64,000 nucleotides of DNA from assembly GCA_019347945.1 (NCBI GenBank), contig JAHWKK010000008.1, forward strand, positions 62,001 to 126,000. Direction: 5' to 3'. Source of the DNA: Acidobacteriota bacterium (GTDB taxonomy: Bacteria; Acidobacteriota; Thermoanaerobaculia; Gp7-AA8; JAHWKK01). The stretch's first letter is position 1. Every line of letters starts with the position of its first letter. Below are positions 45,198 through 52,729 of the stretch, piece by piece. The notes below the pieces were generated by a model. The model was not told the origin of the DNA and searched no databases. It saw only the letters and a list, made by a program, of their open reading frames with translations. A program made the translations under genes and the position numbers.

Positions 45198-45410
45198 GTG
45201 CAGACGCTGAAATCGCGAAAGCTCAGTCCCACGGACCTGCTCAGCAGTTCTCTCGTGGTGGCAATCGACCGCGCGCCGACCGGCCTCAGCGCCCGGTCAT
45301 TCCAGCTCGGACAGCGCCTCCAGGTCACCGGCTCGATCGGCAAGACCCGAGATGGTGGCGTCGGCTTCGTCGCTTCGACAATCCAGGCCAGTGATGGAGG
45401 CCGAACGTGA
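45198..45410 (+). CDS. Small OB-like protein of the mer-type row
   Basis: 70 aa from a GTG with AAGGAG 9 nt upstream; its TGA overlaps the GTG start of the MerT-like gene (GTGA), which supports it as a real, coupled gene. The middle (LLSSSLVVAIDRAP, RLQVTGSIGKTRDGGVGF) has the strand pattern of a small beta-barrel/OB fold. No cysteine, signal peptide or helix anchor. No family recognised. Confidence 0.5.
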   Translation: MQTLKSRKLSPTDLLSSSLVVAIDRAPTGLSARSFQLGQRLQVTGSIGKTRDGGVGFVASTIQASDGGRT

Positions 45411-45835
45411 ATATGGTTCGAAACGCGAGTCTCACCCGTTCGAGAACCACCAGCAGCGTGGGCAGTTTCTTTTCTCTTTTTACATCGGTCGGCACGCTCC
45501 TCTGTTGTGCTCTCCCTTCGCTTCTGGTTCTCATCGGTCTCGGTGCGACGGTTGCCTCGACACTCTCGGCAGCCCCGTGGCTCGTGACCCTGTCGCGCAA
45601 TAAGGAGTGGATGTTCCTTGGCTCGGGGCTGATGATCGGTGCAAATTTCTTCTACGTCTATTCAGTGGGGCCGCGTCTTCGGGCTCATCAGCTCTCCTGC
45701 GATCCCTCCGCTCCGGAGGCATGTGACGTCGCCACTCGTTTCAGCCGCGTCACGCTCTGGATCTCCGCGGCTGTGTGGGCGGCTGGATTTTTCGTGGCCT
45801 TCATTCTCGGACCATTACTGATGAGGTTTGGATGA
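45407..45835 (+). CDS. MerT-like membrane metal transporter (second copy)
   Basis: 142 aa from the GTG at 45407 (GGAGG upstream). Three helices (about residues 23-48, 65-85, 112-136). The vicinal Cys pair on the first helix (GTLLCCALPSLLVL) is retained, with two more Cys in the loop (LSCDPSAPEACDV). It is a distant relative of the MerT at 38647. It overlaps the following outer-membrane-type gene by 4 nt. Hg(II) or another thiophilic metal is the likely cargo. Confidence 0.82.
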   Translation: MNMVRNASLTRSRTTSSVGSFFSLFTSVGTLLCCALPSLLVLIGLGATVASTLSAAPWLVTLSRNKEWMFLGSGLMIGANFFYVYSVGPRLRAHQLSCDPSAPEACDVATRFSRVTLWISAAVWAAGFFVAFILGPLLMRFG

Positions 45836-46692
45836 TGAAACAGGTTATTTCTCTTCTCGCTCTCGCACTCGCATTGATAGCCGTCGGCCCCGATCTGATG
45901 GCATCAGGACACGGCCCCGTTTACGGACTCGCAACGCCAACCCTGGGAAAAGGAGGATGGAGCCTCGACACCGCAATCATGGTGCGCTCGGAGGAGGTGG
46001 ATCGGGAGAGCGTGATGGCGCGACCGATGGTAGGGTACGGGATCACCGAGGACCTTCAGCTGTCGTTCTCGGTTCCCGTTGCGATTTACCGTGAGGAGGG
46101 TTTGCAACCGGAGCGGGCGATGGCGATGATGCCTGGAACTCCCGACGTGGAGTTCATGGTCAACTGGCGATTCCACCGAGAGGGAACGGACGTCGGCGCA
46201 CGGTTCGAGAGTACCGCCTTCTTCGGCCTCGAGTATCCGACCGACTCGGTACGTGCCGGGGTGCGAACGTCACCAGGAGTTCTCGGCGGCGTGGTCACGG
46301 GATATGCATCCCGCAGCATCTACGCATGGGCTGGCGGACTCTACCAGAGATCGATGAGCCCGCGCAGCGCTACCGCCGATCACATCGGCGATCTCGGGAT
46401 GGTCAGTCTGGTCTTGGGGTACAGGCCTCAGGTCTTTCGCCAGGAACTGCCACATCCCGACTGGCGTCTGTTCGTGGAAGCGATCGGAGAGTGGCGTCAG
46501 CCGGACATCCGGAATGGAATTGAATTGGCGAACCGGGGGGGCGAGCAGGTGTTCATTGGTCCTACGGTGCTCGGTCTCTATGGACCCTGGGGGATCTCCG
46601 GGGGACCGGTCTTCCCGGTCTACAGCGATTTGAATGGCGACCAGCCGGAGGAGAACTACCGGTTCGTCGTGAACTTTACCTACTGGTTCTGA
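45832..46692 (+). CDS. Outer-membrane beta-barrel-type protein of the metal cluster
   Basis: 286 aa from ATG 45832 (overlapping the MerT-like stop). Signal peptide MKQVISLLALALALIAVG, cut near LMASG. The mature part has alternating beta strands (WSLDTAIMVRSEEVD, LQLSFSVPVAIYREEG, SIYAWAGGLYQRS) and ends in an aromatic strand (VVNFTYWF), typical of an outer-membrane barrel with a terminal Phe. It may let metal or a substrate pass the outer membrane. The first codons resemble a fragment near 50325, part of the duplicated segment. Confidence 0.7.
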   Translation: MMKQVISLLALALALIAVGPDLMASGHGPVYGLATPTLGKGGWSLDTAIMVRSEEVDRESVMARPMVGYGITEDLQLSFSVPVAIYREEGLQPERAMAMMPGTPDVEFMVNWRFHREGTDVGARFESTAFFGLEYPTDSVRAGVRTSPGVLGGVVTGYASRSIYAWAGGLYQRSMSPRSATADHIGDLGMVSLVLGYRPQVFRQELPHPDWRLFVEAIGEWRQPDIRNGIELANRGGEQVFIGPTVLGLYGPWGISGGPVFPVYSDLNGDQPEENYRFVVNFTYWF

Positions 46693-46705
46693 GGAGAGTG
46701 TTCCC

Positions 46706-47251
46706 ATGAAGCGAATCATACGAGTCATTGTTGCTGCGGCACTCGTGCTCATCCTGACGCCGCTGAGCGCCAGCGCCGAGATTCTCTCGATCCGGCAGAC
46801 CATCTTCGGCATGGACTGAGCGGTCTGCGCCCACGCCGTGCGCGTGGCCCTGCAGAAGATCGAAGGAGTCGACTCGGTACGAGTCTCACTCAACGAAGGA
46901 ATCGCCGACGTCCGGCTGAAGGAAGGCAACGAGGTGACCATTGAACAGGTCCGGCAAATTGCCACCGACAGCGGATTCACGCCCAGGGGGGCGGAGGTCG
47001 AGGTCGCCGGAACCATCGTCTCTCACAGGGAAGCCGGTCAGGTCGCCTTTCGAGTGACGGGTCAGGACTTGATCTACATTCTCGTCGACGATCCGAAATC
47101 GGAAGGCGCGGTGCGACGGCTGCGGAAGCGTCCGCCCGAGCACGAGATCGTCGTGAGCGGGTTCGTCCCCGAAGAGCGGAAGGTGAACGAGCCGAGGGCG
47201 CTTTATCTGAGAGAGTTCGAGCGGAGAGAGCAGAGAAAGGCTGCTCAGTAG
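46706..47251 (+). CDS. Secreted HMA-domain protein, predicted selenoprotein (Sec at residue 38)
   Basis: 181 aa when the TGA at 46817-46819 is read through. Signal peptide MKRIIRVIVAAALVLILTPL, then RQTIFGMD-U-AVCAHAVRVAL, matching the protein at 43197. The TGA takes the place of the first Cys of the HMA metal site; the second Cys is kept. The 144 codons after it continue the HMA fold (GVDSVRVSLNEGIADVRL) and an OB-like C-terminal domain (EVEVAGTIVSHREAG, IVVSGFVPEERKVN). GAGGAG precedes the ATG, 13 nt after the previous stop. It could bind metal through a selenolate. Confidence 0.83.
46831..46847 (+). other. SECIS-like hairpin after the HMA TGA (second copy)
   Basis: CCACGC/GCGTGG stem with CGTGC loop; the loop starts 17 nt after the TGA and has G second. 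It is the same structure and position as in the HMA gene at 43197. Confidence 0.62.
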
Positions 47252-47338
47252 CCGGGATAGTGGCTGGCGGTTCCGTCGATCTACGACTTAAGGAGGAGTG
47301 GCACCCTGCACGCATATCGAACGCAGAAGGACGCGCAT

Positions 47339-47776
47339 ATGCTTCGGATCGGTGAACTGGCAGAAGTGTGCGCAGTGGGAACGAAGACGATACGGTACTA
47401 CGAGAGTATCGGGCTGCTTCCTCCACCACCGCGCAGCGAAAATGGATACCGACGTTACGACGGCGCGGCAGTCCTGCGTCTGCGGTTCATCACGAAGGCG
47501 AAGGGCCTGGGACTCAGGCTCGCCGAGATTCGGGAGATCCTGAGCCTGCACGACCGAGGCGAGTCGCCATGCGATCGCGTTCTGAATCTCACTAAGGAGA
47601 AAATCAATTGGGTCGATGAGCAGATCCGGGCTCTCCAGTTATTCCGTACAGACCTGCAGCAGTTGTGGCACGAAGCACAGGAGAGCCGGGCTCAGACCCG
47701 CGATTGCGTCTGTAGTCTCATAGAAGATCACTCGATTGCGCAGGAAGCCGCGTACCCGCGTCAAAAACTCAACTAG
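47339..47776 (+). CDS. MerR-family metal-responsive activator
   Basis: 145 aa with AGAAGGA 7 nt upstream. Winged-helix N terminus (RIGELAEVCAVGTKTIRYYE, then GLLPPPPRSENGYR), a middle helix (AKGLGLRLAEIREILSLHD), a long dimer helix and a metal loop. Candidate metal ligands are the Cys in GESPCDRV and the CVC pair in TRDCVCSLIED, as in MerR/ZntR/PbrR relatives. It closes the plus-strand row and is the likely regulator of the three 20-bp-spacer promoters. A near-identical but broken copy of most of it lies at 50401. Confidence 0.92.
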   Translation: MLRIGELAEVCAVGTKTIRYYESIGLLPPPPRSENGYRRYDGAAVLRLRFITKAKGLGLRLAEIREILSLHDRGESPCDRVLNLTKEKINWVDEQIRALQLFRTDLQQLWHEAQESRAQTRDCVCSLIEDHSIAQEAAYPRQKLN

Positions 47777-47816
47777 TAGTCCTTCCCGCACACAGCTGCA
47801 CTGACCAGTGCGTCAG
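47361..47816 (+). repeat. Duplicated segment, copy 1 (functional MerR)
   Basis: This matches 50401-50849. From about 47460 to 47790 the two copies differ at only one position (GTACAG against GTGCAG) by eye; before that they diverge more, with small deletions in copy 2. Confidence 0.85.
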
Positions 47817-48436
47817 CCGCGTCGCCGAAGCAGATGCTCGCGCGCTCGCGCGTCTCCCTCGCCTCCTCGCTCGAGAAGCCGCGCCGCGATTGCATCCGCA
47901 TACTCGTCGCTCTTGTTCCCGCCGAACTTGAACTTCGAGCGAACATGCTCGATGTCGAGCCGCACTCCTCGAATCGCGGCCAGCATCCGGCCGTAAGGTG
48001 AGCTTCCGGTCGCGATCATGCCGTACCCACCCTCCGGCTGCATCTGCGCAATCTGCCGCTGAAGAATCTGCGCGATCCCATCAGGATCGCCGATCACCTC
48101 GACCTTTCCAGTTATCTGTACGGATGCGTAGTAACTCGTTGGTGCCCGCCATTCGCTGGGGAGCCCCGCTTCTCCGTTCCATGTCGACGGAATGTAGACA
48201 TGCGCGTCGAGCGTCGTGAACATCGCCTTCGGCTCCTCCATGAGCAGCGGAAGGATCGGATTGTCACGTCGCAGATGAAGCTCGATGAAACCCGCGTCGT
48301 CATAGCGGAAGTGCGCTGGCACGACCATCGGAAGCCGATCCGGACCGACGGCGATGAGCTGCCCGAATGGCTGCTGCCGCAGGGTCTGTTGCCATTCGTC
48401 GTCGGCCAGCGCGTCGTCGAATCGTGTCATCAACAA
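47813..48436 (-). CDS. PaiB-like FMN-binding negative regulator
   Basis: 207 aa of the PaiB/FMN-binding split-barrel family, known from Bacillus as a repressor of sporulation and protease genes and possibly an FMN protein. Signatures: FGQLIAVGPDRLPMVVPAHF, LHLRRDNPILPLLMEEPKAM, TSYYASVQITGKVEVIGDP. The start overlaps the DUF1203 stop by 7 nt, so the two are co-transcribed. It is not evidently linked to metals. It follows the MerR row with opposite orientation. Confidence 0.88.
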   Translation of the reverse strand: MLMTRFDDALADDEWQQTLRQQPFGQLIAVGPDRLPMVVPAHFRYDDAGFIELHLRRDNPILPLLMEEPKAMFTTLDAHVYIPSTWNGEAGLPSEWRAPTSYYASVQITGKVEVIGDPDGIAQILQRQIAQMQPEGGYGMIATGSSPYGRMLAAIRGVRLDIEHVRSKFKFGGNKSDEYADAIAARLLERGGEGDARAREHLLRRRG

Positions 48437-48927
48437 GAGAACTCCTCGACCGATCCAGCGCCTTCGGAATCCTCACGTTCAATGCGGAAATCAAAGCATC
48501 CCGCTTCCGTGTCGTACACTTGAACATATGCGACGTCATTTCGGGAAAGAAGACGCTTCACCGCCAGGTCAGGCATTGTTCCGTCGATCGCGATCTGCTC
48601 TCTATGCTCACGTGGCGCGCCATAGGCGACCAGCGTGAGCGGATGTGCGAGCAGATGATTCGGGAAGCCGGCGTCTTCCTCGTAACGCGGACACGGTTCC
48701 GCATGGATGTACACAGGGCCGGGCTGCGGCAGCGCCTTCAAATCGCTGAAGGCGTCGTAGGTGAAGAGGATGCGCTCCTCGTTTCCGACATCGAAGTAGC
48801 GGAGACAGTGACGGCAGGGCCCGTAGCCTTTCGCCACCTCGGTGTGCGCGGGATGCCCATATTTCGGAGAGCGAAGCGTGCTGCGCACGCTCTCGGCAAC
48901 TGCGGTTGGAATCGGTACGATACGCAT
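48430..48927 (-). CDS. DUF1203 family protein
   Basis: 165 aa. Family marks: the GPCRHCLRYF Cys pair, GNEERILFTYDAFSDL, GPVYIHAEPC, and a C-terminal YVQVYDTEAGCFDFRI. No biochemical function is known for this family as far as I recall. I start it at ATG 48927; a GTG 6 nt upstream (48933) would be better placed behind AAGGAGA. It is divergent from ada, with 121 bp between them. Confidence 0.78.
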   Translation of the reverse strand: MRIVPIPTAVAESVRSTLRSPKYGHPAHTEVAKGYGPCRHCLRYFDVGNEERILFTYDAFSDLKALPQPGPVYIHAEPCPRYEEDAGFPNHLLAHPLTLVAYGAPREHREQIAIDGTMPDLAVKRLLSRNDVAYVQVYDTEAGCFDFRIEREDSEGAGSVEEFSC

Positions 48928-49048
48928 ATTCACAGGCTGTCTCCTTGTTGAACTCATCTTGAGAGCTCGAAAAAGTTGTCGCCATCCGCTTCTTGCGGTC
49001 GAATTCATCAGCGCCTGTCTCATTCGCGAATTGCGCCGCAACAATCGG

Positions 49049-50149
49049 ATGGACCAGACGCGCCGGCATCCCTATGATCGTAGTGTGATTACCCATGACC
49101 TCGCATGGAAGGCTGTAGCAGAGCGCGACAGACGCTTCGACGGCGAGTTCGTTTACGCCGTGACGACGACCTCGATCTATTGCCGGCCGTCGTGCGCCTC
49201 GCGGCGCCCGCGACGAGAGAATGTGCGCTTCTTCGAGACTCCCGCTGCGGCCGAAAGCGAGGCCTTCCGGCCGTGCCTTCGCTGCGACCCGAGGGACGAG
49301 TCAGTTTCGCTGAGCGAACGTGCTCGGCAGATGCTCGAGGCGAGCCTCGACGACCCACCGTCGCTCGAGCAGCTCGCGAGAAGATTGAGCGTGAGCCGAT
49401 TTCACCTCCAGCGCACGTTCAAGAAAACTTTCGGTCTGTCGCCCAAGCAGTATCTGGCAGCGCGACAGATCGAGAGTATGCGGCAGCACCTCAAGGCCGG
49501 GGCCGATGTGCTGACGGCGACGTACGCGGCGGGCTACGGATCAACCAGCAGAATTTACGAGCGCGGCAGCGAAGCGCTGGGAATGACTCCCGGAGTCTAC
49601 CGTCGGGGCGGCACCGACCTGAGTATTCGATACGTCATCGCTGCGTCATCGCTCGGACGCCTTCTCGTTGCCGGCACCGTTCGAGGCATCTGCGCTGTCT
49701 GGTTCGGTGATACAGACGCCGAGCTCGAAGAAATGATCCGCGGTGAGTTTCCTAACGCGGATGTGCAGCCGGCAGCCGGCGACGAAATGCGGCAGCTCGT
49801 GCTCGACGTCATTGGCGCGATCGAGTTTGATTCGGGCACCGAGCGGATTCCCCTGGAAGTCGCCGCGACGACGTTTCAGATGCGCGTCTGGAACGCGCTG
49901 CGCGCTATTCCGGCTGGCTCGACGCGTTCCTACCGCGAGATCGCCAGTGAGATCGGCGAGCCGGGCGCCGCTAGGGCCGTCGGAAACGCGTGCGCGAGCA
50001 ACCGCGTTGCCTATCTCATCCCGTGCCATCGCGCTGTCCCCTCTGGCGGCGGCATCGGAAGATATCGCTGGGGAACGTCGCGCAAGCAGGAGTTGCTGCG
50101 CCGCGAGCGTGCCGCTCAGCCTGGGGCGATGCCAGATGAAGAAGTATGA
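49049..50149 (+). CDS. ada: Ada: methylphosphotriester/O6-methylguanine DNA methyltransferase and activator
   Basis: 366 aa, repairing alkylated DNA and activating the adaptive response. ATG 49049 gives the N-terminal zinc domain with the methyl-acceptor Cys and partners (SIYCRPSC and PCLRC). The AraC-type HTH follows (EQLARRLSVSRFHLQRTFKK), then the C-terminal O6-methylguanine transferase with the acceptor in IPCHRAVPSGG. The domain order is that of E. coli Ada. The frame is open upstream to 48842 without family similarity. Its stop overlaps a small frame at 50146 (ATGA). Confidence 0.95.
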   Translation: MDQTRRHPYDRSVITHDLAWKAVAERDRRFDGEFVYAVTTTSIYCRPSCASRRPRRENVRFFETPAAAESEAFRPCLRCDPRDESVSLSERARQMLEASLDDPPSLEQLARRLSVSRFHLQRTFKKTFGLSPKQYLAARQIESMRQHLKAGADVLTATYAAGYGSTSRIYERGSEALGMTPGVYRRGGTDLSIRYVIAASSLGRLLVAGTVRGICAVWFGDTDAELEEMIRGEFPNADVQPAAGDEMRQLVLDVIGAIEFDSGTERIPLEVAATTFQMRVWNALRAIPAGSTRSYREIASEIGEPGAARAVGNACASNRVAYLIPCHRAVPSGGGIGRYRWGTSRKQELLRRERAAQPGAMPDEEV

Positions 50150-50244
50150 TCGTTGATCCGCGATGGACCGTTTATGACGCGCTGAACCTCGTCTTCGCGA
50201 CCGGTGATTTCGCGCATGGCCTGGGTGAATGGTGGCGCTCGTAA
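50146..50244 (+). pseudogene. 32-residue start of a truncated gene after ada
   Basis: The frame starts in an ATGA overlap with the ada stop and reads MIVDPRWTVYDALNLVFATG, then DFAHGLGEWWRS, before a TAA. It reads like the natural beginning of a longer protein. The sequence after it becomes the duplicated segment, so the gene is probably cut off. Confidence 0.35.
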
Positions 50245-50400
50245 CGCGGCAGAAATCTAGGTCTGACGTTCCATCCAGTCTTTGCCCACCACTCAGGGGT
50301 CTTGCTCGTCGTTTCCAGCTTCTTTCTCTTCTCGCTCTCGCACTCGTACCGATACTCGTCAGCCCCGAGCTCGTGGCATCAGGGCACCGCCCTGAGCTTG

Positions 50401-50809
50401 CAGAAGCGTGCGCAGTGGTGACGATACGATACTACGAGAGTAGTGGTCTGCTTCCTCCACCCCCGCGCAGCGAAAACGGTTACCGACTTACGACGGCGCG
50501 GCAGTCCTGCGTCTGCGGTTCATCACGAAGGCGAAGGGCCTGGGACTCAGGCTCGCCGAGATTCGGGAGATCCTGAGCCTGCACGACCGAGGCGAGTCGC
50601 CATGCGATCGCGTTCTGAATCTCACTAAGGAGAAAATCAATTGGGTCGATGAGCAGATCCGGGCTCTCCAGTTATTCCGTGCAGACCTGCAGCAGTTGTG
50701 GCACGAAGCACAGGAGAGCCGGGCTCAGACCCGCGATTGCGTCTGTAGTCTCATAGAAGATCACTCGATTGCGCAGGAAGCCGCGTACCCGCGTCAAAAA
50801 CTCAACTAG
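50401..50809 (+). pseudogene. MerR pseudogene
   Basis: It lacks the first codons of MerR, has a 9-nt deletion near VGTKT and a 1-nt deletion near GYRRYD that shifts the frame; the second half stays nearly identical to the intact gene. Upstream it is fused in frame to a decayed signal-peptide-like piece (SPELVASGH). No working DNA-binding domain is encoded. Confidence 0.8.
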
Positions 50810-50849
50810 TAGTCCTTCCCGCGCGCCACTGCCCTGACCAGTGTGTCAG
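50401..50849 (+). repeat. Duplicated segment, copy 2 (broken MerR)
   Basis: Partner of 47361-47816. The 5' side (about 50325-50395) instead resembles the start of the outer-membrane-type gene (45847-45917), so the copy carries an internal deletion relative to the source order. Confidence 0.8.
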
Positions 50850-51016
50850 TCGGAAATTGGCTGAGTTGATCCAACGCACGCTCTCCGTAAGGTCCGGGAC
50901 ATTCACAACAGAACGACCACTGCCGCTCTGTGATGAGATTCAGTTCCGTCTCGGCGGTCCAGATTCAAAATTACTGTCGGCTGTCTGGGGTGCGGGCGTG
51001 GCGAACCGTACGCCAT
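50850..51016. other. Intergenic spacer after the MerR pseudogene
   Basis: No gene, repeat or clear hairpin was seen here; the next gene is on the minus strand. Confidence 0.4.
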
Positions 51017-51460
51017 TCAGCGGCCACTGAGCAGCTGCTCATGGCCTCGGGTCCAGATGAGACGAAATAGCGCCAGACCGATGACCGGGAGGATGATCCA
51101 CTGCGCGAGCGGAAGGGCGCCGATGCCGACAATGGTCGGCATGTCATCGGCGTACGACCAGCGGCCGGCACGCAAGGCGATGATCTCGATCACGATCGTA
51201 ATGACGAGACCCGTGGTGAGGTAGACCGTCACGGGACTGGCGGCGAGATGTGTTACCGGCCACTTCGAGGTTCCGACAATTGCGGCCGCGGCGAAGAAAG
51301 CCACCAGGGTGATCACCACATCCCCGGCGCTGGCCTGAAGGCATACCAGCGTAGCTGTCCAGAACGGCAGCTCCGTCATGTTCGCAAACCACTTCGCCTG
51401 CGCCATCTCCCACGCGAAGTGCATCGCGAAGACAGCGATCATCCAGGCGGCCCATCGCAT
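51017..51460 (-). CDS. Four-helix membrane protein, relative of the frameshifted gene at 41212
   Basis: 147 aa with four hydrophobic stretches (about residues 4-20, 40-62, 75-97, 112-135). Shared plan with the 41640-41212 gene: a helix ending in AWEM, a CxxASxGD motif (VCLQASAGDVVITLV), an internal WSYADDMPTI-type stretch (EYGDRMPRI there) and a final WIILPVIGLALF helix. The function is unknown. It occurs twice in this metal region, each time near CcdA-, Mer- or Met-rich proteins. It follows the Met-rich gene by 9 nt. Confidence 0.75.
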   Translation of the reverse strand: MRWAAWMIAVFAMHFAWEMAQAKWFANMTELPFWTATLVCLQASAGDVVITLVAFFAAAAIVGTSKWPVTHLAASPVTVYLTTGLVITIVIEIIALRAGRWSYADDMPTIVGIGALPLAQWIILPVIGLALFRLIWTRGHEQLLSGR

Positions 51461-51469
51461 CCGTCAGCT

Positions 51470-51778
51470 CTATGGAGTCGGCGGTTGTGTGAGCTGCCGG
51501 CTCTTGCGCACCAGAAAGACGGTGAGGGCAATGAGCGCGGCGATTGCGGCGATCCAGAATGCGATCATCAGCAGCATCATCACCATCATCATCCCCATCC
51601 CCATGCCGCCCTGCATCATCGGACAGGTACCCATCATTCCGCCTGTCCCATCACTACCGTGCATCATCCCATGCATGCCCGCCATTCCGGCGCTATCGTT
51701 CGCCGGGGTGTTCGCAAATCCTGCGGCGGCAAAGAGCAGAACGAGAATGAATCCTGTAAAAGGCGCGAATCGTTTCAT
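51470..51778 (-). CDS. Met-rich single-pass membrane protein
   Basis: 102 aa from ATG 51778 (GGAGGG upstream). A signal peptide (FTGFILVLLFAAAGFANT) precedes a Met/Gly/His tract (MAGMHGMMHGSDGTGGMMG, then CPMMQGGMGMGMMM), and a membrane helix ends the protein (IAFWIAAIAALIALTVFL). The Met tract suits Cu(I) or Ag(I) binding at the periplasmic face. It is co-transcribed with the four-helix protein. Confidence 0.75.
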   Translation of the reverse strand: MKRFAPFTGFILVLLFAAAGFANTPANDSAGMAGMHGMMHGSDGTGGMMGTCPMMQGGMGMGMMMVMMLLMIAFWIAAIAALIALTVFLVRKSRQLTQPPTP

Positions 51779-51952
51779 GCTGTATGTTCCCTCCGACCCA
51801 GTTCGGTGCAACGTGCATTCCCTGACCCGCGTCCCTGAATCTGTCGAGTGACGCGTGTTCCGCTGTCAGCATTGGCTCCTTCAACTTGTAGGCACAGTCG
51901 TCGCAACTTGCACGTCGTGGTCGCTCCGCATGCAATCGAGAGTGATAGCCGC

Positions 51953-52729
51953 ATGAGAGTGCTCGCCGCGATGGCGCATCCTGACGACGCGGAGTTCCTC
52001 TGCGCGGGAACTCTCCGTCTTCTCGCCGAGTGCGGCTGGGAGCTTCGCTCCATCACGCTCAGCGGCGGCGACATGGGGGCGCCGTCGGGACGTCGCGAGG
52101 AGGTCCGCGTGACGCGCACCGAAGAAGCGCGACGCGCGGCGGAGACGATCGGTGGCAGCTATCGGTGGGCTGGTCTCAGCGACCTGGCGATCTACTACTG
52201 TCCCGAACAGCTCGAGAAAGTCACCGACGCGCTCCGCGAATTCGCTCCCGACATCGTCATCACCCACTCGCCGGACTGCTACATGATCGACCACGAGGAG
52301 ACCGCGAAACTCGTCCGGATGGCGTGCTTCGGCGCCTGCATTCCGCTTTTTCCCAGTGCCGAGCCTCCGACACGCAATGGCGTTCCCGCGCTCTACTACG
52401 CCGACGCGTTCGAGGGGAAGGACAAATACGGCAATCCCGTCGTCGCTTCGTTCTGGATCGACGTGACCTCGACGTTCGATGTCCGGCAGCGCGCGCTCGC
52501 CTGCCACGCCAGTCAACGCGAGTGGCTGCGCGCACAACACGCCATCGATGACTATTTGGCCACGAACGAGAGTTTCGCGCGCGAGCACGGTTCTCGATGC
52601 GGCGTGCAATACGCCGAAGGGTTCCGCCAGCACCTCGGCCACGGTTACCCGCAGCACAATCTGCTGCGCGAGGCGCTCACCGATTTCGCGCTCGATCCGT
52701 CTCGTCCTCTCCCCGGAGACGTCCGATGA
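51953..52729 (+). CDS. LmbE/PIG-L-type deacetylase
   Basis: 258 aa of the zinc-dependent N-acetylglucosaminyl deacetylase family. Zinc ligands appear in MAHPDDAEFLCAG and in the late THSPDCYMIDH region (HxxDHE-type). The ATG at 51953 precedes the conserved start; a longer frame to 51848 lacks similarity. Related bacteria encode a LmbE domain next to or fused with a NagB-like deaminase; the remains of one follow directly (overlap ATGA). It deacetylates an amino sugar conjugate. Confidence 0.85.
   Translation: MRVLAAMAHPDDAEFLCAGTLRLLAECGWELRSITLSGGDMGAPSGRREEVRVTRTEEARRAAETIGGSYRWAGLSDLAIYYCPEQLEKVTDALREFAPDIVITHSPDCYMIDHEETAKLVRMACFGACIPLFPSAEPPTRNGVPALYYADAFEGKDKYGNPVVASFWIDVTSTFDVRQRALACHASQREWLRAQHAIDDYLATNESFAREHGSRCGVQYAEGFRQHLGHGYPQHNLLREALTDFALDPSRPLPGDVR

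Noticed and set aside
40521-47251. The four TGAs as ordinary nonsense mutations
   Set aside because: All four fall on functional Cys positions, two occur at the same codon in paralogs, and coding continues far beyond; chance mutation does not explain this, though it has not been excluded by experiment.
48928-49048. Ada-box operator between DUF1203 and ada
   Set aside because: GCGCCGCAA-like sequence is present, but the match to the known AAAGCGCA box is too weak to call.
50229-50576. 115-aa open frame in the duplicated region
   Set aside because: It is a chance fusion of a decayed signal-peptide piece and a frameshifted MerR; treated as pseudogene.
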